Shown piece after piece: positions 23,486-36,700 of a stretch of DNA of 64,000 nt. The DNA lies in the NCBI GenBank assembly GCA_020055645.1, contig CM034546.1:122128375-122192374 (forward strand), written 5' to 3'. Both the position numbers and the translations under genes were made by a program. This stretch comes from Tomocerus qinae. Taxonomy: Eukaryota; Arthropoda; Collembola; Entomobryomorpha; Tomoceridae. Every line of letters starts with the position of its first letter. Position 1 is the first letter of the stretch. The notes below the pieces were generated by a model. The model saw only the letters and a list, made by a program, of their open reading frames with translations, searched no databases and was not told the origin of the DNA.

Positions 23486-26400
23486 TTACATACCGTATAG
23501 CTGCATAAAATTTAACTAAACTAATGATATACTTTGGTTTTACCTTAATTGCCTTTATTTAATATGGTTATGCTTTGTATCAAAGATGTTATGGAATGTA
23601 ATCTGATCTTGGACTTGCTTTTTACTTTACCTTCATTCAACAAGTCAAGGTTCCATTCACTGAACACATTTAGGTTTATGCGAACACACAATTATTCTCT
23701 CTTTGGGGTTATCTGCGCTACACAGAAGCAGACAGACTGACAGTCTGACAGGTGTACGTGTAGGAATTGCCCATATAAATTTGTTAGGTATAGTTAAACA
23801 AATTCTCTGCAGAGTTTGGCACAGTTTGGTATATGCCAAATTGTCTTAGGGCAAGCATTTTCATAGAGCGTTGTATGAAATGACAAGTCTATGAATTCAT
23901 TTTAGTCTTCAAATTGTATCTACTGAACGAAAGAAGTCGTTTTGGTTGACTTCATGCTCACCATGCAGGTGAAAATATTAATTACTATCTTATTACAATT
24001 ATTAAACTACAGATGGTAACAACAGCTGATTAATTACCAACCATCCATAACCCATGAAAAATTAATGCAATTTTGCACAAGCAAGGGGAAATATTTAAAC
24101 AAAATTGCACTGTTTCTTCAATTAGCTTAATTTTACTCTCATTTTAACATTAACAAAAGACATTCGTGGTTCGGTCGACACGATTGTCTACAAAAATGCA
24201 AAAACTTTCTTTTACTAGCTGGGTAATGTAATTTAGTATGGTTTATGATTTTGTGCCACTACCTTACAAATTATAATTAAGTAGGTCATTCGGTAATTCA
24301 AATTCTTTATTTCTTCCATACGTCCACTACAACCGTAGACAACTAGAAACGCACCCGACATGGCACTCGCCAAAATGGAACAAAAAATAAGAAAATTTCA
24401 CCCTTTCGCGAAAAGTCTGATCTGGTCAGAGAGTACTATTCTACTTTCATATAAGGTTGAAATAGCACATCATTTTAACTTATCTGCCCATTCTGCCCTG
24501 TCTCAGTGTCTCAAATTGTGAATATCACCAAAATGGTTTGACCGAGGATGCCGAGGAAAATCCACATAGTTTCTATATTTTATAGAACGGACACTTGGGC
24601 AATTTTCTAATTTAATTGTACAAATGATACATAGATAAAAATGAAAATAAACTAGTGACGCATGCATGGAATGGCTTCCCAGATTCTCTTTGAAATAGAA
24701 AAATTAAAAACGTGTGTTTTGGAGTCATCCTAAGAAATTCAAACCTGCAATCTTGATGGTTTCTTGAAAATTGGCAATATTAGTGAATAAATATACAAAG
24801 AACTGTCAAAATAATTTTTGAGCTTATGGCCTAAAAGAATAATTTTCGTCTTGGCTCTTGTGCACAAATGGCACAAAAGAAACACACGTTTACTTTTACG
24901 TAGTCTATGCAATGAAAGTGATTTGTTGCCCTAAGTCCTAACCAATCTTGTCACAATGGGCCGCACTTCGCCCACACAATAGTCCACTGCAGGATAAAGT
25001 AGTCCACTCCACGGTAGGTAAATTAGATTCATGAAATGAAATGGCTCAAGTGAGATTTACATTTCAATCTCGAGTTCTATACAGAATCTGCATGCTTAAA
25101 TGTTTACTGTTCACATATTCCACGCTAAAAACATTGCTATGAAGAAGTATCGTATTACCTCTAAGCTCGACGGATCGATTCGAATTGAAATTAAGTTTAC
25201 ATCTCACCAAAGCTAAATGTAGTACAAGTGTAAGCTTCGGTGGACTGTCGTGGGATGTTGACCATTTAATTTAATACCACACTATTTTTTGTGATTAGCC
25301 TCGGACTTGGCTACTATCTTTAGATGACACCGGGACAATCCGCTTAAAGAAACGTACTATATCAGTGAAATAACGAAAGTGCTCCCAAGTGAACAATAAA
25401 ACAGAATAGAATGACTATTTCCCAAACGAAGGAAATATTTCTGTAATGGATTGAAACTAACCAATTAATATTAATTTGCACCTAGTCTTATAACGAATTA
25501 AACATGTATGTATAATAACATAAGGTGCTAGGTATACAAGATTATTGTACAAGTGAAGATAAATCTAATTGAATTAGTACCTTAGTACTACGTACACTGT
25601 GCATGCAACATGTGTAACACTCTCTCAGATGTTTTTAAGGTAAACGACAAAACGTGACAATTAGCAATAATATAGCATCAATTAGAGCTAGAAAATGAAA
25701 AGAGAAAAACCATTTTTAAAAATAACTCTTTCATAGGTGGGCTAATCAAATTAGACTGATAGTATTTTTTTCTTTAACCGTAAATCGTCCAGAAAAGATT
25801 AGTATCACTTCAAATCTGATTCTTATTTTCCAGCGCACATGAATTGATAATTATAAATCTCTACAATTATTCCAAAAGTTTTGTCATGCATCACTGCAAA
25901 TGAAAAGGGAATAAAGGATCTATTTACAATAGAATACTAAAGAAAGACAATCATGAAACAAATTATTTTAACAAATTATAAATATTCAATAATCAATATT
26001 AATTAAAATTTTTGCATGCGAATTCTATTTTAGAAAATCTTTCCCTAGAAAAAGGTCCATCAAGAAAGATCCTTCCCGTGAAAATGGGACTCAATTAATT
26101 AAGATTTCAAACTGGTTATTACTTAGTTCCACGTTCAAATAGGATTTGGTTAATAATACCGTATGTCTATATTTTTATGGTTATCTGACATTTTTCTGAA
26201 ATGCGACAAATATATCATCAATGACTTACTTTAATTACTTAGAATATGTTGGGTATATGCTACGGCAGTATACTTAACTGTAGTGAAAATAATAGACATT
26301 AAAAACCAAAGCCATTTTATACATCTTTATTTACGAAGCTAATAAGACCTACAAAACTACAAATATAAAACTTATTTTGTATTTCTCACAGAGAAAGGTA

Positions 26401-26988
26401 GACAAATGGCAATGAAAAACATCAGGGTTCTATTTCTGATCCACAATACATTATTATATCAGATTAGGATGGGTTCTAATACTACAGTTATATTCAATGT
26501 AGTATACATTTATTTCACTGCCACAAGTACGCTTTTATTATAAAACTGCCAAGTCTAATGTATTTTGACATTAAATTGTCTTAAAAGGGTATAAGAGGAC
26601 CGAAGTGACTCAAAATGTTTATAACAGTAAAGCAGTATTCTCAATATTTTTGGTAGGTATGTGGTGTAAGTAGCCAATACGATTTAAGATCGTAAAGCTA
26701 CAGTTATGCATTATGGGAAGTCAGGTTTAATTTGTACTTGAGAAGAATACAGTTGCAAACAACAAAAACGAATAAATATGCTAAGGGGCTATTTTGTATT
26801 GTTAACATTAACCAAAATAAGTCTACATCTAATAGATAATTTACAAAAGTAAAATTTGTTATATAATAATTATTGCTTTGGTAAACCTTGCGTTTGCGTT
26901 CCTCCGATGTCCGAGTCGAGTGTACAAAGAGAGCAGAGCAGAAAGAAAGCTTATTTAATAAGGTAATATAATCATTTAATAGTAATTA
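23486..26988. other. Intergenic sequence, no gene seen
   Basis: Only short frames. A small palindrome (cagactgacagtctg, about 23738-23752) is present but no element boundaries or coding exons could be defined. Confidence 0.5.
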
Positions 26989-28003
26989 TTAGTTTTCACT
27001 TCTTAATGAGCGTAAGAAGTTAGAAGCACTTGATAAACTGAAATTTTTGGCAGGATGATACAGACAATTGATATCTGCTTTTTTCAAATCGTTTTGAGCA
27101 TTCGCTATATTTGATAAGAATTTTGCTTCAAATGGTAAAGGCACAGGGAGGACTCGCTTGTTTACTTTCTTCGCAGTACAATTGGCAAACGCATTATATA
27201 CAGTCTGGCGTCTTTCTGTGTCAAAAACGCTAATTTCGCTATTTTCACTTCCGTTAACATGATTGAAACTAATACTAAGCAGTTCGATTTCCTTAGACAT
27301 GCCTTGGCATGATTTTCTAACACATTGGTCTATTGATGGATTGTTTGCACGGTGAATTTCCACTTCAACGACAATAGGAGGGTTTCCATCATTTCCATCA
27401 GAATCATCACCGTTTGAATTACGATCAGAAAAGTTATGATCTGAATCGGAAAAAAATCTGGATTGAGGATTTGGCCTGTCTCCTTCACCTTCATCTTCAG
27501 TGTCATCAGAATCGTTATTGTCTTTGAGAGACTGAAGCTCACTTTCGTCAGAATCTGTTTCGTCTTCGTCGTCCGAATCATCTGCAGCGTTATTGTCTCC
27601 TTCATTCCCATGTGTATCTAATACGGGTGGCAGTATTACTTGCGCATTCATGTTAGCTTGTCTGTTTCTTCCGTTTTGATGGTTAGCTTCCCAGAAAATG
27701 TTTATTTCTAGTTGTAAACGAACATCAAATGCCATGAAACACACAGTGATCAAAATAGGCAGTTGCAGTTTGTTTGACCAAGCTAGACGAAAAAGTGCCA
27801 TCAGGGTATGCCTAAAATATTATCATCACATCTTGAAAAATACTTTACACCAATATTTTTAATAAAAAATACTAACAATTAGTCAATTAATGGAAGACTT
27901 ACTTGAAAGGGCCATTGGCAGAATAAGGTATAAGTGAGCTTAATGATCCTACATTAATTCGATATGGAAGTAGAAGAGGAAAACTGAGCCAAGTCGGTAA
28001 CAT
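26989..28003 (-). CDS. Unrecognised membrane protein with long acidic Ser/Asp-rich tract
   Basis: Exons 28003-27903 and 27811-26989, minus strand, join through GT-AG (phase 2) to give 307 residues. I chose the ATG at 28003 because it is the first in the only open frame of that exon. The N-terminal part is hydrophobic (MLPTWLSFPLLLPYRIN, then LQLPILITVCFMAFDV at about residues 50-65), suggesting one or two membrane segments. Residues about 105-185 are strongly acidic with D/E/S runs (DDSDDEDETDSDESE, DSDDTEDEGEGD), likely disordered and phosphorylatable. The C-terminal third is ordinary and basic at places (TAKKVNKRVLP). I do not recognise the family. A spliced leader exon may precede it. It is divergently arranged with the DCXR-like gene. 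Confidence 0.6.
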
Positions 28004-28120
28004 TGTAATTGCCCCTAAAATAATAAACACAAAATAATATCATCAATTTTCAGTCACCTTTATGCTTGTGATATACAGATTTAAAATTTTGATATTTAAA
28101 AAGTGCTTTTTAAAACCCAC

Positions 28121-28217
28121 CTGTTTAAGGTATGCACTATCCACATAATATTTCACGTAATCCCTCCAAAAGCTTAATAGGTTTTGGACAGCTCTGAATT
28201 TTGCGGACCTCCAAACT
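28121..28217 (-). other. Possible upstream (5' UTR) exon of the acidic membrane-protein gene
   Basis: Minus-strand segment flanked by TTACAG acceptor and CAG/GTGGGT donor. One frame is fully open (reading VWRSAKFRAVQNLL...), but its phase does not match the next exon, where the joined frame meets a stop. It is therefore more likely untranslated, or a coding exon whose true partner I missed. Confidence 0.3.
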
Positions 28218-30198
28218 CTGTAATAACATACTAAAATAATTAGTACAAACTAAACAACTTCGTAGGGTTAACAAACTGCAGATATTATAAATTATTTGTT
28301 ATAAATCGCTTCTAAAATTACTGGAATTACAAATGAAATTTTGAAAGATGGTAAAAGCAATCCTTTAAAAGGAATCAAATTTGGCTTCAATTTTCATTAT
28401 ATCAATTATTTGTTATTTTTAAAGTAATTTGTCCTTGCTTCAAAATTTGTAAAAACCATGAAACATACGTAGCCAATACAAAATGTCTAACTTTGGTTTA
28501 AAATTGTATGCAGGCATAATAGTTACTACTTTTCTAAATGGAGAATTTTTGTAATTAGTAATGCAATTACATTTCAGTGTAATTTGCAATCTCGTCTATA
28601 GTAATAAATATTACAGTCTCTAATGAAATGACAGTAAAAACTTTAAACCTTTACACAACTTCAATGTAAGAGTATTTTTAACACATTACAACTTGAAGAG
28701 ATTTCATCAAAAGACAACAAAAGACAGAGAGTAATTAGCATATCTCTGTCTTTTTAATCTAATTTTACATTGCATAAGTACCAATCCAAGGTTTGGGTTT
28801 CAATTCCACCCCATTTATGCATATGACGGTCGGGCTGTGTCTCTGTGTTTGATTCATTAAGACATTGCATTTTTACATCTAAGACAAAAACGCTTTTATG
28901 CAATAATATAATGCTAAATTAATATCCAATACTATACTTAATTAATAAGACTATACTGCCACTACAACACATCTCAGAGGTCCAATATTTCAGAACAAAT
29001 TGCAGATATTCATTCGTTAATTCGTCATGTTTTCATCGGTTAGTATGGTTCTAATAAGTAAAGTAACAAGTAAGTAAGTAAATTAAAAGGTACACGAGGG
29101 TAAGGACATGTTATGTGTTTCTAGAATTTTTATACATCAAACCCAGATCATTAATCTACTAAAAGTACAGACAGAACAGAAACATAGTAGACAATAGTAC
29201 TAGAGCACAGACTTTAGTGTAGTCTAATGTAAGTATTATTTATATTTATAAAGGAAGAGTATGTATGAAGAATTATTATGCAATGAAAGGAAAGAAAATA
29301 AATAATACTCAATACTCAATTGAAGAGTAGCTATAAAACTCTACATGTATGCAGCACAATCTGACATCGCAGGCTAAGAGTTCTGACACTGAAGGTCATA
29401 GCCATGTTTGTTAATATTTTTTTGTACAAAAAGAATCATAAATATCTTACATATATGTGTAGTGGGATCACTAACTCGTAGGCAAAGCCAAAGCACTAAC
29501 TAACTCAGCCTAAAACAAGCCTACGTCAAAAACATTTGGACTTTGACATATTTCCATCACAAGAAAAGTCGACAAAAAATCTAAATAAAAGCCCTCTTTT
29601 TGGAAAAATTGCCTATCCGTTAAATTACGTGCTCCTAATAAATACGATTCCTGATAAAAATATAAAAATTGTCCACGAATGTGTGGTTCTCAAGTTGTAA
29701 TAAATTAAACACATTTTCATTTAACACAATAAAATAAGCCACAGAGACCAAATAACCAGAATAGCCACTTGGTCGGCATAGGTAATGCGACTATCACATA
29801 TATCTAGAAGAGCGTGCTTAAAATTATTTTTATCAATGACAAACATACCAGTTTAGTAGTGAGCTAGTTTTGATTCCACAAAAGGAGCTTAGTGCTGGCA
29901 GGCTTGTCTTAATTGAATGGCTTCGACTGTTTCAAATTATTCTCATCTCAGTCATCTCACATGAAGGAAGAACACACCTTTTTTTCTAATGATCTCTCAT
30001 TAATTTACGTTACTTTAGGCTGTGGATTTCTATAGTTGTGCTGTGGGATCCTATTGTGTCACAATTTGTGTGTCGTCTGCTGTCTGGTTCCGCTGATCTG
30101 CTTATTTGCTCTCGCTTATAATCCTATTTCCACCTATAAAAATTGAGCAAAATTACGGACTTGTATAATCAAAGTGAAAGGACGACTTAATACAAAAA
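28218..30198. promoter_or_regulatory. Divergent intergenic region upstream of DCXR-like gene
   Basis: About 2 kb between two divergently transcribed genes, so both promoters should lie here. A GT-donor-like junction on the minus strand near 29864 (aaactg/gtatgt) could end a leader exon for the acidic-protein gene. No conserved motif can be assigned from sequence alone. Confidence 0.35.
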
Positions 30199-32780
30199 AT
30201 GGACATTAAATTTGACGGGAAGAGAATACTGATTACAGGAGCTGGCCGAGGTAAAGTTTATCAAATCGTACTATTAGCCATTTCTTGCATGGTAAGTTTG
30301 TCTCTGGACACTGGATTACAAACGAACGAAGAATTTAGTATTTAGCCTCTGTCTGAGTTTGGGACTCAGAAAAAATATTATAATATAAATATTATAACTG
30401 TGAAACAATTTATAACACCTAATTAAAATTATTTCTTATCAAAAATTCATGCTCGAGTGTCGAGACGTCAAAACATATCCACTTTTTTATGGGAAAATAT
30501 TTAAGTGGAATTGGGTGTGGACTGATATGAAAATTTCTTACGTAAATACGAAGCGTTAAGTAAAATAGTTACATTTCATTCAACTAATAATGACTTACGA
30601 CTATGACTGATGACTTAAAGACATAATGACATGAGTAAGGAGCGTCATCAGTGTAAAAGTAATCAATTTTTGAATTCTCTTCAGTCATAATGTTAAAAAT
30701 ATTTTGATCTACATTCATGTTATGTGATTAATTTTATATTGTTCAGATTTTTTGAATTGATTTAGATAGATTTGACGACATATTTATGAGTTTTTTGTTT
30801 GGTATTCAGTCATTTAGTCACAAAAATTTAACTTACCACGAAAATACTTTGTACTTTTGACTTTGAATCCAAAATCCAAGTCCACCGGCAATCGAAACCT
30901 TACTGCAAAGCTGTCAAGTCACTCAGAAAGACAGTGATTATTTATTGTAAGTCAAAATATTTCAAAATTAAACTTCGAAGGAAATTGTTAAAGGGAAGAG
31001 AAAATTCCGTCAACATCTGTGAAAGCGTGTGAGAGAGAGGCTTGTTTTGTAATTTATGTAACTTGTTTTGCAGACGAAGTTTGTATTTTGTATTGTTATT
31101 CTCTCTATCTATATCTTATAGGAATTGGCCGGGAACTTTCCAAGGTTCTAGCCACGCGTACCACGGCGAAAGTTTTAGCCATTAGCCAAACTCAGGAGAA
31201 TTTGGACAGTTTGAAAAAGGAATGCCCAGAAATAGAAACTGTATGCGTTGATCTTAGCAAATGGGATGAAACGCGAGCAGCCATTAAATCTCTTCTGCCT
31301 ATTGATGCTCTGGTTAATAATGCTGCTTGTGCTGAATTGGAGCCATTTCTGGAGACCACAGAAGCCGCTCTGGACAAGTAAAAATGCTATGCTTACATTT
31401 ATTCATTACGGATAAGTATAGAATGTAGAATGGATGGTTTCTTTACATGAAATGTAAACCTATGTAAACTAAGTTGCTGATAGTATGCAAAAAAGTATTC
31501 CACAAACACTTCAATTTCTGTCATCTGTATTGCCTTTACTCTGTACTACAACAATGTAATTAATGCAGTGATATTATACAAAAGTTAATAGTTGTGAACC
31601 ATGTTTAAACATTTCTGATGCGTTTAGCGAAATTAATAAGATTGAATTTAGACTAAGCGATAATACGCAAATATACTTTGTGTATACTACAAATTGATGA
31701 TGGTTATGTACCAAGTACTAACCATGCCGTTTCCATATATAATAATACTTATGTAAATTATGTAGTGTAGTAGGTAGCTCTGTGGTACGATTTTTGATAT
31801 TAAATTATTATTAAAATTTATAATTTTTCAGAACTTTTAACCTGAATGTAAAGGCTTTAGTTAATGTGGCCCAAATAGTTGCTCAAGATATGAAAGACCG
31901 AAAAGTAAGCGGTTCTATCGTCAACATGTCTTCTCAGGTATTTGCTAAAGTATTTACTTTGCTTAACATTTCATGCTAAATTATTTACGGTACTTGATTT
32001 GGACGCATAATATGAATTTAGGATCTGTTGCTAAAGGCATAAATAATTCCCAGAACTGTATAGGTTGCAACATGTCTCATCTCTGTTATATTTACATGTT
32101 CAATATAGATAATGAGCTATATAAGGAAGGACTATGAATCTCTAATACATGTTTTTAATTCTTTAGGCTTCCCAAGCAGCATTAGCAGGTCATTTGGCTT
32201 ATTGTGGCTCTAAAGGTGCTGTGGATATTATGACGAAAGTAATGGCTTTGGAAATGGGTCCTTACAATATTAGAGTTAACTGCGTCAATCCGACTGTGGT
32301 AAATGTTACGATAATGTTTATGAGACACCACATTAAAAAATCATAATCTAACAATACTGCCTTTTGAAATTTAGGTTTTGACAGATATGGGAAGAATCGG
32401 ATGGGCAGATCCCGCGAAAGCAAATGTTATGTTGGCAAAGATTCCTCTAGGGAGATTTGCAGGTAAATTAATTCTAGCAAATGAGATCTATCAAGAAATG
32501 GTTAATAAATGTGATGATGAACAAATAATAGTAAATCATGTATTACTTGTGTTATGACATAATAATTTGCTTTTCAAATCCTATATAACACATTTAGAAG
32601 TGGAAGAAGTTGTAAATGCAGTTTTGTTTCTTCTGAGTGATGCAGCCTCCATGATTAATGGTGTCACCCTACCAGTTGATGGTAAGCTTAGTAAATGAAT
32701 GGACGTAAACCATTAGTATAAAATTAAACTTCTGTTGATATCTACATTATATCATTCTAGGTGGATTTTTGGGGACATAA
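30199..32780 (+). CDS. DCXR: L-xylulose/dicarbonyl reductase-like SDR (DCXR family)
   Basis: Seven exons (30199-30250, 31122-31377, 31832-31937, 32167-32298, 32375-32462, 32598-32681, 32761-32780) give 245 residues, against 244 in human DCXR. Classical short-chain dehydrogenase using NADPH to reduce L-xylulose and alpha-dicarbonyls in the cytosol (family knowledge). Seen: cofactor motif TGAGRGIG spanning the exon 1/2 junction, VNNAA, NMSSQ carrying the catalytic serine, YCGSK carrying catalytic Tyr and Lys, then [20 protein letters not shown], and a C-terminus PVDGGFLGT. The region LTKVMALE(L)GP..IRVN.VNPTV is nearly invariant with DCXR and separates it from other SDRs. All introns are GT-AG and in phase; AATAAA lies at 32829. 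Substrate preference cannot be read from sequence. Confidence 0.9.
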
Positions 32781-32828
32781 ATTTTTCATAAAAAATAACA
32801 CTTGTGTTGTCTGATTGAGTATAGAAGC

Positions 32829-32834
32829 AATAAA
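32829..32834 (+). promoter_or_regulatory. Polyadenylation signal AATAAA of DCXR-like gene
   Basis: Canonical hexamer 49 bases after the stop codon, consistent with a short 3' UTR. Confidence 0.6.
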
Positions 32835-33701
32835 CTGTTGGATTTGAAATTATGAGTCAAGATCGAGTCAAGTTAAATAATTCAAAAGAAAGATCATGAA
32901 AGATGCCTTGCATGGTAGTCTAATGTAACAGCGCTACAATAATACTTTACTTAAATGTTCATTTATAATACATTAAAATAATATATGCAATAATGATATA
33001 CATGGTATTACTACCAACATGGTGTAGGCAGTTAACATTGTCACTGTAAGCAATTCATCATAAAATATAATCCTAATTCTCTCTCAGCTAATATTCCAAT
33101 CTCATCCCAATAATAGCTAATAGCACACTCCTCCTGCATTCGCAAAATTTGCATACAAAATAGATTATGAGGACACTATGTTCAATGTACAATGCGAGGG
33201 AGTCGGACATTGTAGGTACAAGATATATTATATATACATAGAGAAATGCCCATTTCCTAATATGGTAGTAGCAGACATTAGCCGCAGGCACAACTATAAT
33301 ATTATGTGGATTACACTTACACATATACAAAATATACATTGAAACCTCGGATATTTTCCCGATCCCGGCATTCCCCTTCTCGTTAGATGGGTTTGTTTTA
33401 TCGATTACCCAACAAGCGGCAACGGGTAACCTGCTGTTTCGGTTGCTTCCCTTAGGAAAGAAACATTGAAACATCACACCTAATATTTACTTCCATTTAC
33501 TTCTATCCGTCCTAATTCTCTTGAAGGTTATTTTTAAAGTAGTAGCACTTAATTGTGTATCGAATCTATAACACTTTTGAACCTTAGCATTTTAAACGTA
33601 TGTAACTGTGTGTACATAACCGAAGGAAGATTACTTGCATTGTATGGGCTAAATATATGGTTTAGGTATAAATTGTGACTGCGAATATTGAGGGCATCAA
33701 T
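32835..33701. other. Spacer between DCXR-like gene and KAP3
   Basis: About 870 bases holding the DCXR terminator side and the KAP3 promoter side. A less AT-rich patch at 33340-33470 gives an open frame on the minus strand without any supporting feature. Confidence 0.45.
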
Positions 33702-36700
33702 ATGAGCTACATGCCAGACAAATTCGACTTGCTCAACTTATCCGGGTAATATTTGTTTCTGATATTTAATAAACAATTATTAGAATCTTAAATATTTAAC
33801 TACTGTAGTTGCATTTTTATTTTCATTTTTGTGCACATTCGCTTTAAAATAAGACTTTGATATAATTTTGAAAAGTTTAGTTTTGAATTGAAATATTGCA
33901 GGGAAGGGGAAATTGTCAGTAGAACATTTAAAGTGTTTCGCTTTGACTTACATCCCAACCAGAAGAGTTTGATTGTCAGAGGAGAAATCACTGTAACGAT
34001 TACAACTGCATTATGTTGCGAGGTAGTCGCAGAAGAAACAAGGGTGAGTAAATAAAAATGATACTTTTATTAAACGCCGTAGTATGTATATCTCTGTATA
34101 TAAATAATCTGAATGAATGTCCATAATGTATCTTGTATCTGAATATTTTAGGACTTCAAAAAAATCATACGATTGGATGGTCTAAGTCTTGAATCTGAAA
34201 ACGAAAGCATACTGGCTGATATTTTTGAATCGTGTCCATTTCTAAACCAAGATTTATCAGGACACATTATTACTGCAATAAATATTTTAAAAAGCAGAGA
34301 GACATCAAATGAAAAAAGACAAGACTCTGCAGGGAAATTGGAGAAGCAATCTGCTTCTATACCGGATTTTGATTATTTTGAGGATGCCATGGCCCATTGT
34401 ACAGAAACTGACCTGGAGTCAGTAGATATGAGTCGAATAGATAAATACGTAGAGCTTTTATACGAAGAACTCTCTGATAAGACGACAGGATCTTCTCTGA
34501 TTTATCGACTTACAAAAATTCCAGAAAATTTGGTTGCTGTATCAAATCACGGTATTTTTATTAATACATAATTTATAGCGATTTTCTACTTTGAGATTCT
34601 TTCTGATACAAAGTACTGTTTTTATTGTAGAGACAGCTCTGAATGCTCTTTTTCGGACTTTGAGGGAAGACTTTAGGAAGTCTATGGATTTGACTACAAA
34701 TATTCTACATGTGTGTCTGAATTATGCCCAATTCAAAGATTTTCACAAATTATTGATTACAAACAAAATCTGTTCACTTACATTTGACATAATTGAGTTT
34801 GAACTGAATCGATACGAACGCTGGAAGAAAGAAGTATACCGTCGTAAAGGATTAAGCTTGGATGGAGCAATGAAGGACAGATCAAAGCATGATTATGATA
34901 AAATGCGCATGAAATTTAATGCCTTAACAAGGAAACAAGACAACCTCCTCAAAGGTTACTTTTTCATACAAATAATTATCTGCGACAAATCTGGACAGTA
35001 AAATCCTCAAAGTTAACTTGTTTTTTTAATAGTGGCTTTCAATGTCATTTTACATTTGGGAGAAAATGCAATTCTTCATCATGAAATACATCGTAGAGGG
35101 ATTTTAGAACTTCTAGTTCAAAGCCTGGAAAGGAAAAACTTGGATTTACTTCATGTCGTTGTTCTCCATTTAAAGAATTTGTCCATATACATAGAATGTC
35201 GAAACTTAATTTGGGAAATGCATGTTTTGGAAAAAATTCACGAACTTCTCTCTGCAAACATTCCTAATGAATTGATCGATATTTGTCTACGTTTACTTTT
35301 CAATTTAACATTTGATCATAAAATGCGTTATAAGATGATCAAACTTGGATTGTTGGCACGAATTTCAGCACTTTATGGTAACAAAACATAATTTATTTAA
35401 AAAATATTTACTGTTGCCTCAGAGTTTTCGTATACTTTTTCAAATTCCGACCACACTCAAAAACGATTCTGATTGGTTGAAATTTTTTTCGATTAGCCAA
35501 TGAAATTGCAGAGATTCTTAATCAAATTCTATAAGCTCCCTAGTTACTACCCCAAGGGGTAACATTTCATGTAACAATGCTCTCAATGGTGAATAGCTGT
35601 GCAATTATGGTAAGATAATGCAAACTAAGAGTTTTACATTATCGGAAACTCATTTTACGTTGAAATCATATTCGTAGACAGAGTGACAGAGAACCGAGTA
35701 TCGGAAGAGTATAATTTAAAGCAAAAAAGTGTTTTATTATACTTTAAACAGTGAACACTGAATATATCAATTCTTATATTATTACGGGCGGGCAAGTACT
35801 TACTGGCGTGAATGGTATAACAATAAATCACATTACATACAATTACAGGCTATTTATGCAGGTGTAGTGTACTCGAACTACATACATAGTATAATTGTTT
35901 ACATTTTAGAATTGTAGAAAATAGCATTTCTTCACTAAATTAATATTGATATACATACACAAAACCAACTTTTACATAATTAGCTGCGTAAATACTAATG
36001 CAATGCTTAGCTTATTCATATGGAAGTTTACATCTTGAAAATAGCAAGTTAGTGGACCAGCTTTCGAACTGAAAATTTATAAATAGACTGCAACAAGGAG
36101 AAATGATTGAGACAGCTACAATTAATACAATTATAACAAAGGATTTTAGCTTTTAGCCTGTAATTGTATGTAATGTGATTTATTGTTATACCATTCACGC
36201 CAGTAAGTACTTGCCCGCCCGTAATAATATAAGGATTGATATATTCAGTGTTCACTGTTTAAAGTATAATAAAACACTTTTTTGCTTTAAATTATACTCT
36301 TCCGATACTCGGTTCTCTGTCACTCTGTCTACGAATATGATTTCAACGTAAAATGAGTTTCCGATAAATGTAAAACTCTTAGTTTGCATTATCTTACCAT
36401 AATTTGCACAGCTATTCACCATTGAGAGCATTGTTACATGAAATGTTACCCCTTGGGGTAGTAACTAGGCAGCATATAGAATTTGATTATGAATCTCTGC
36501 AATTTCATTGGCTAATCGAAAAAAATTTCGACCAATCAGAATCGTTTTTGAGTGTGGTCAGAATTTGAAAAAGTATACGAAAGCTGTGAGTCAACAGTAA
36601 TTCGCATTAAAAATGTTTTAGTACCTGTATGCACATTATTATATTGCAGATGAGCCAGCTTTTGAAATTATTGCACGAAAAATATTGTACAATATGTCCA

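Noticed and set aside
28785-28830. B-box-like gggtttcaattccaccc
   Set aside because: No A box or cloverleaf upstream; at most a decayed SINE fragment.
33088-33477. 129-codon minus-strand frame between DCXR and KAP3
   Set aside because: No motif or splice partners, odd composition; probably chance in the spacer.
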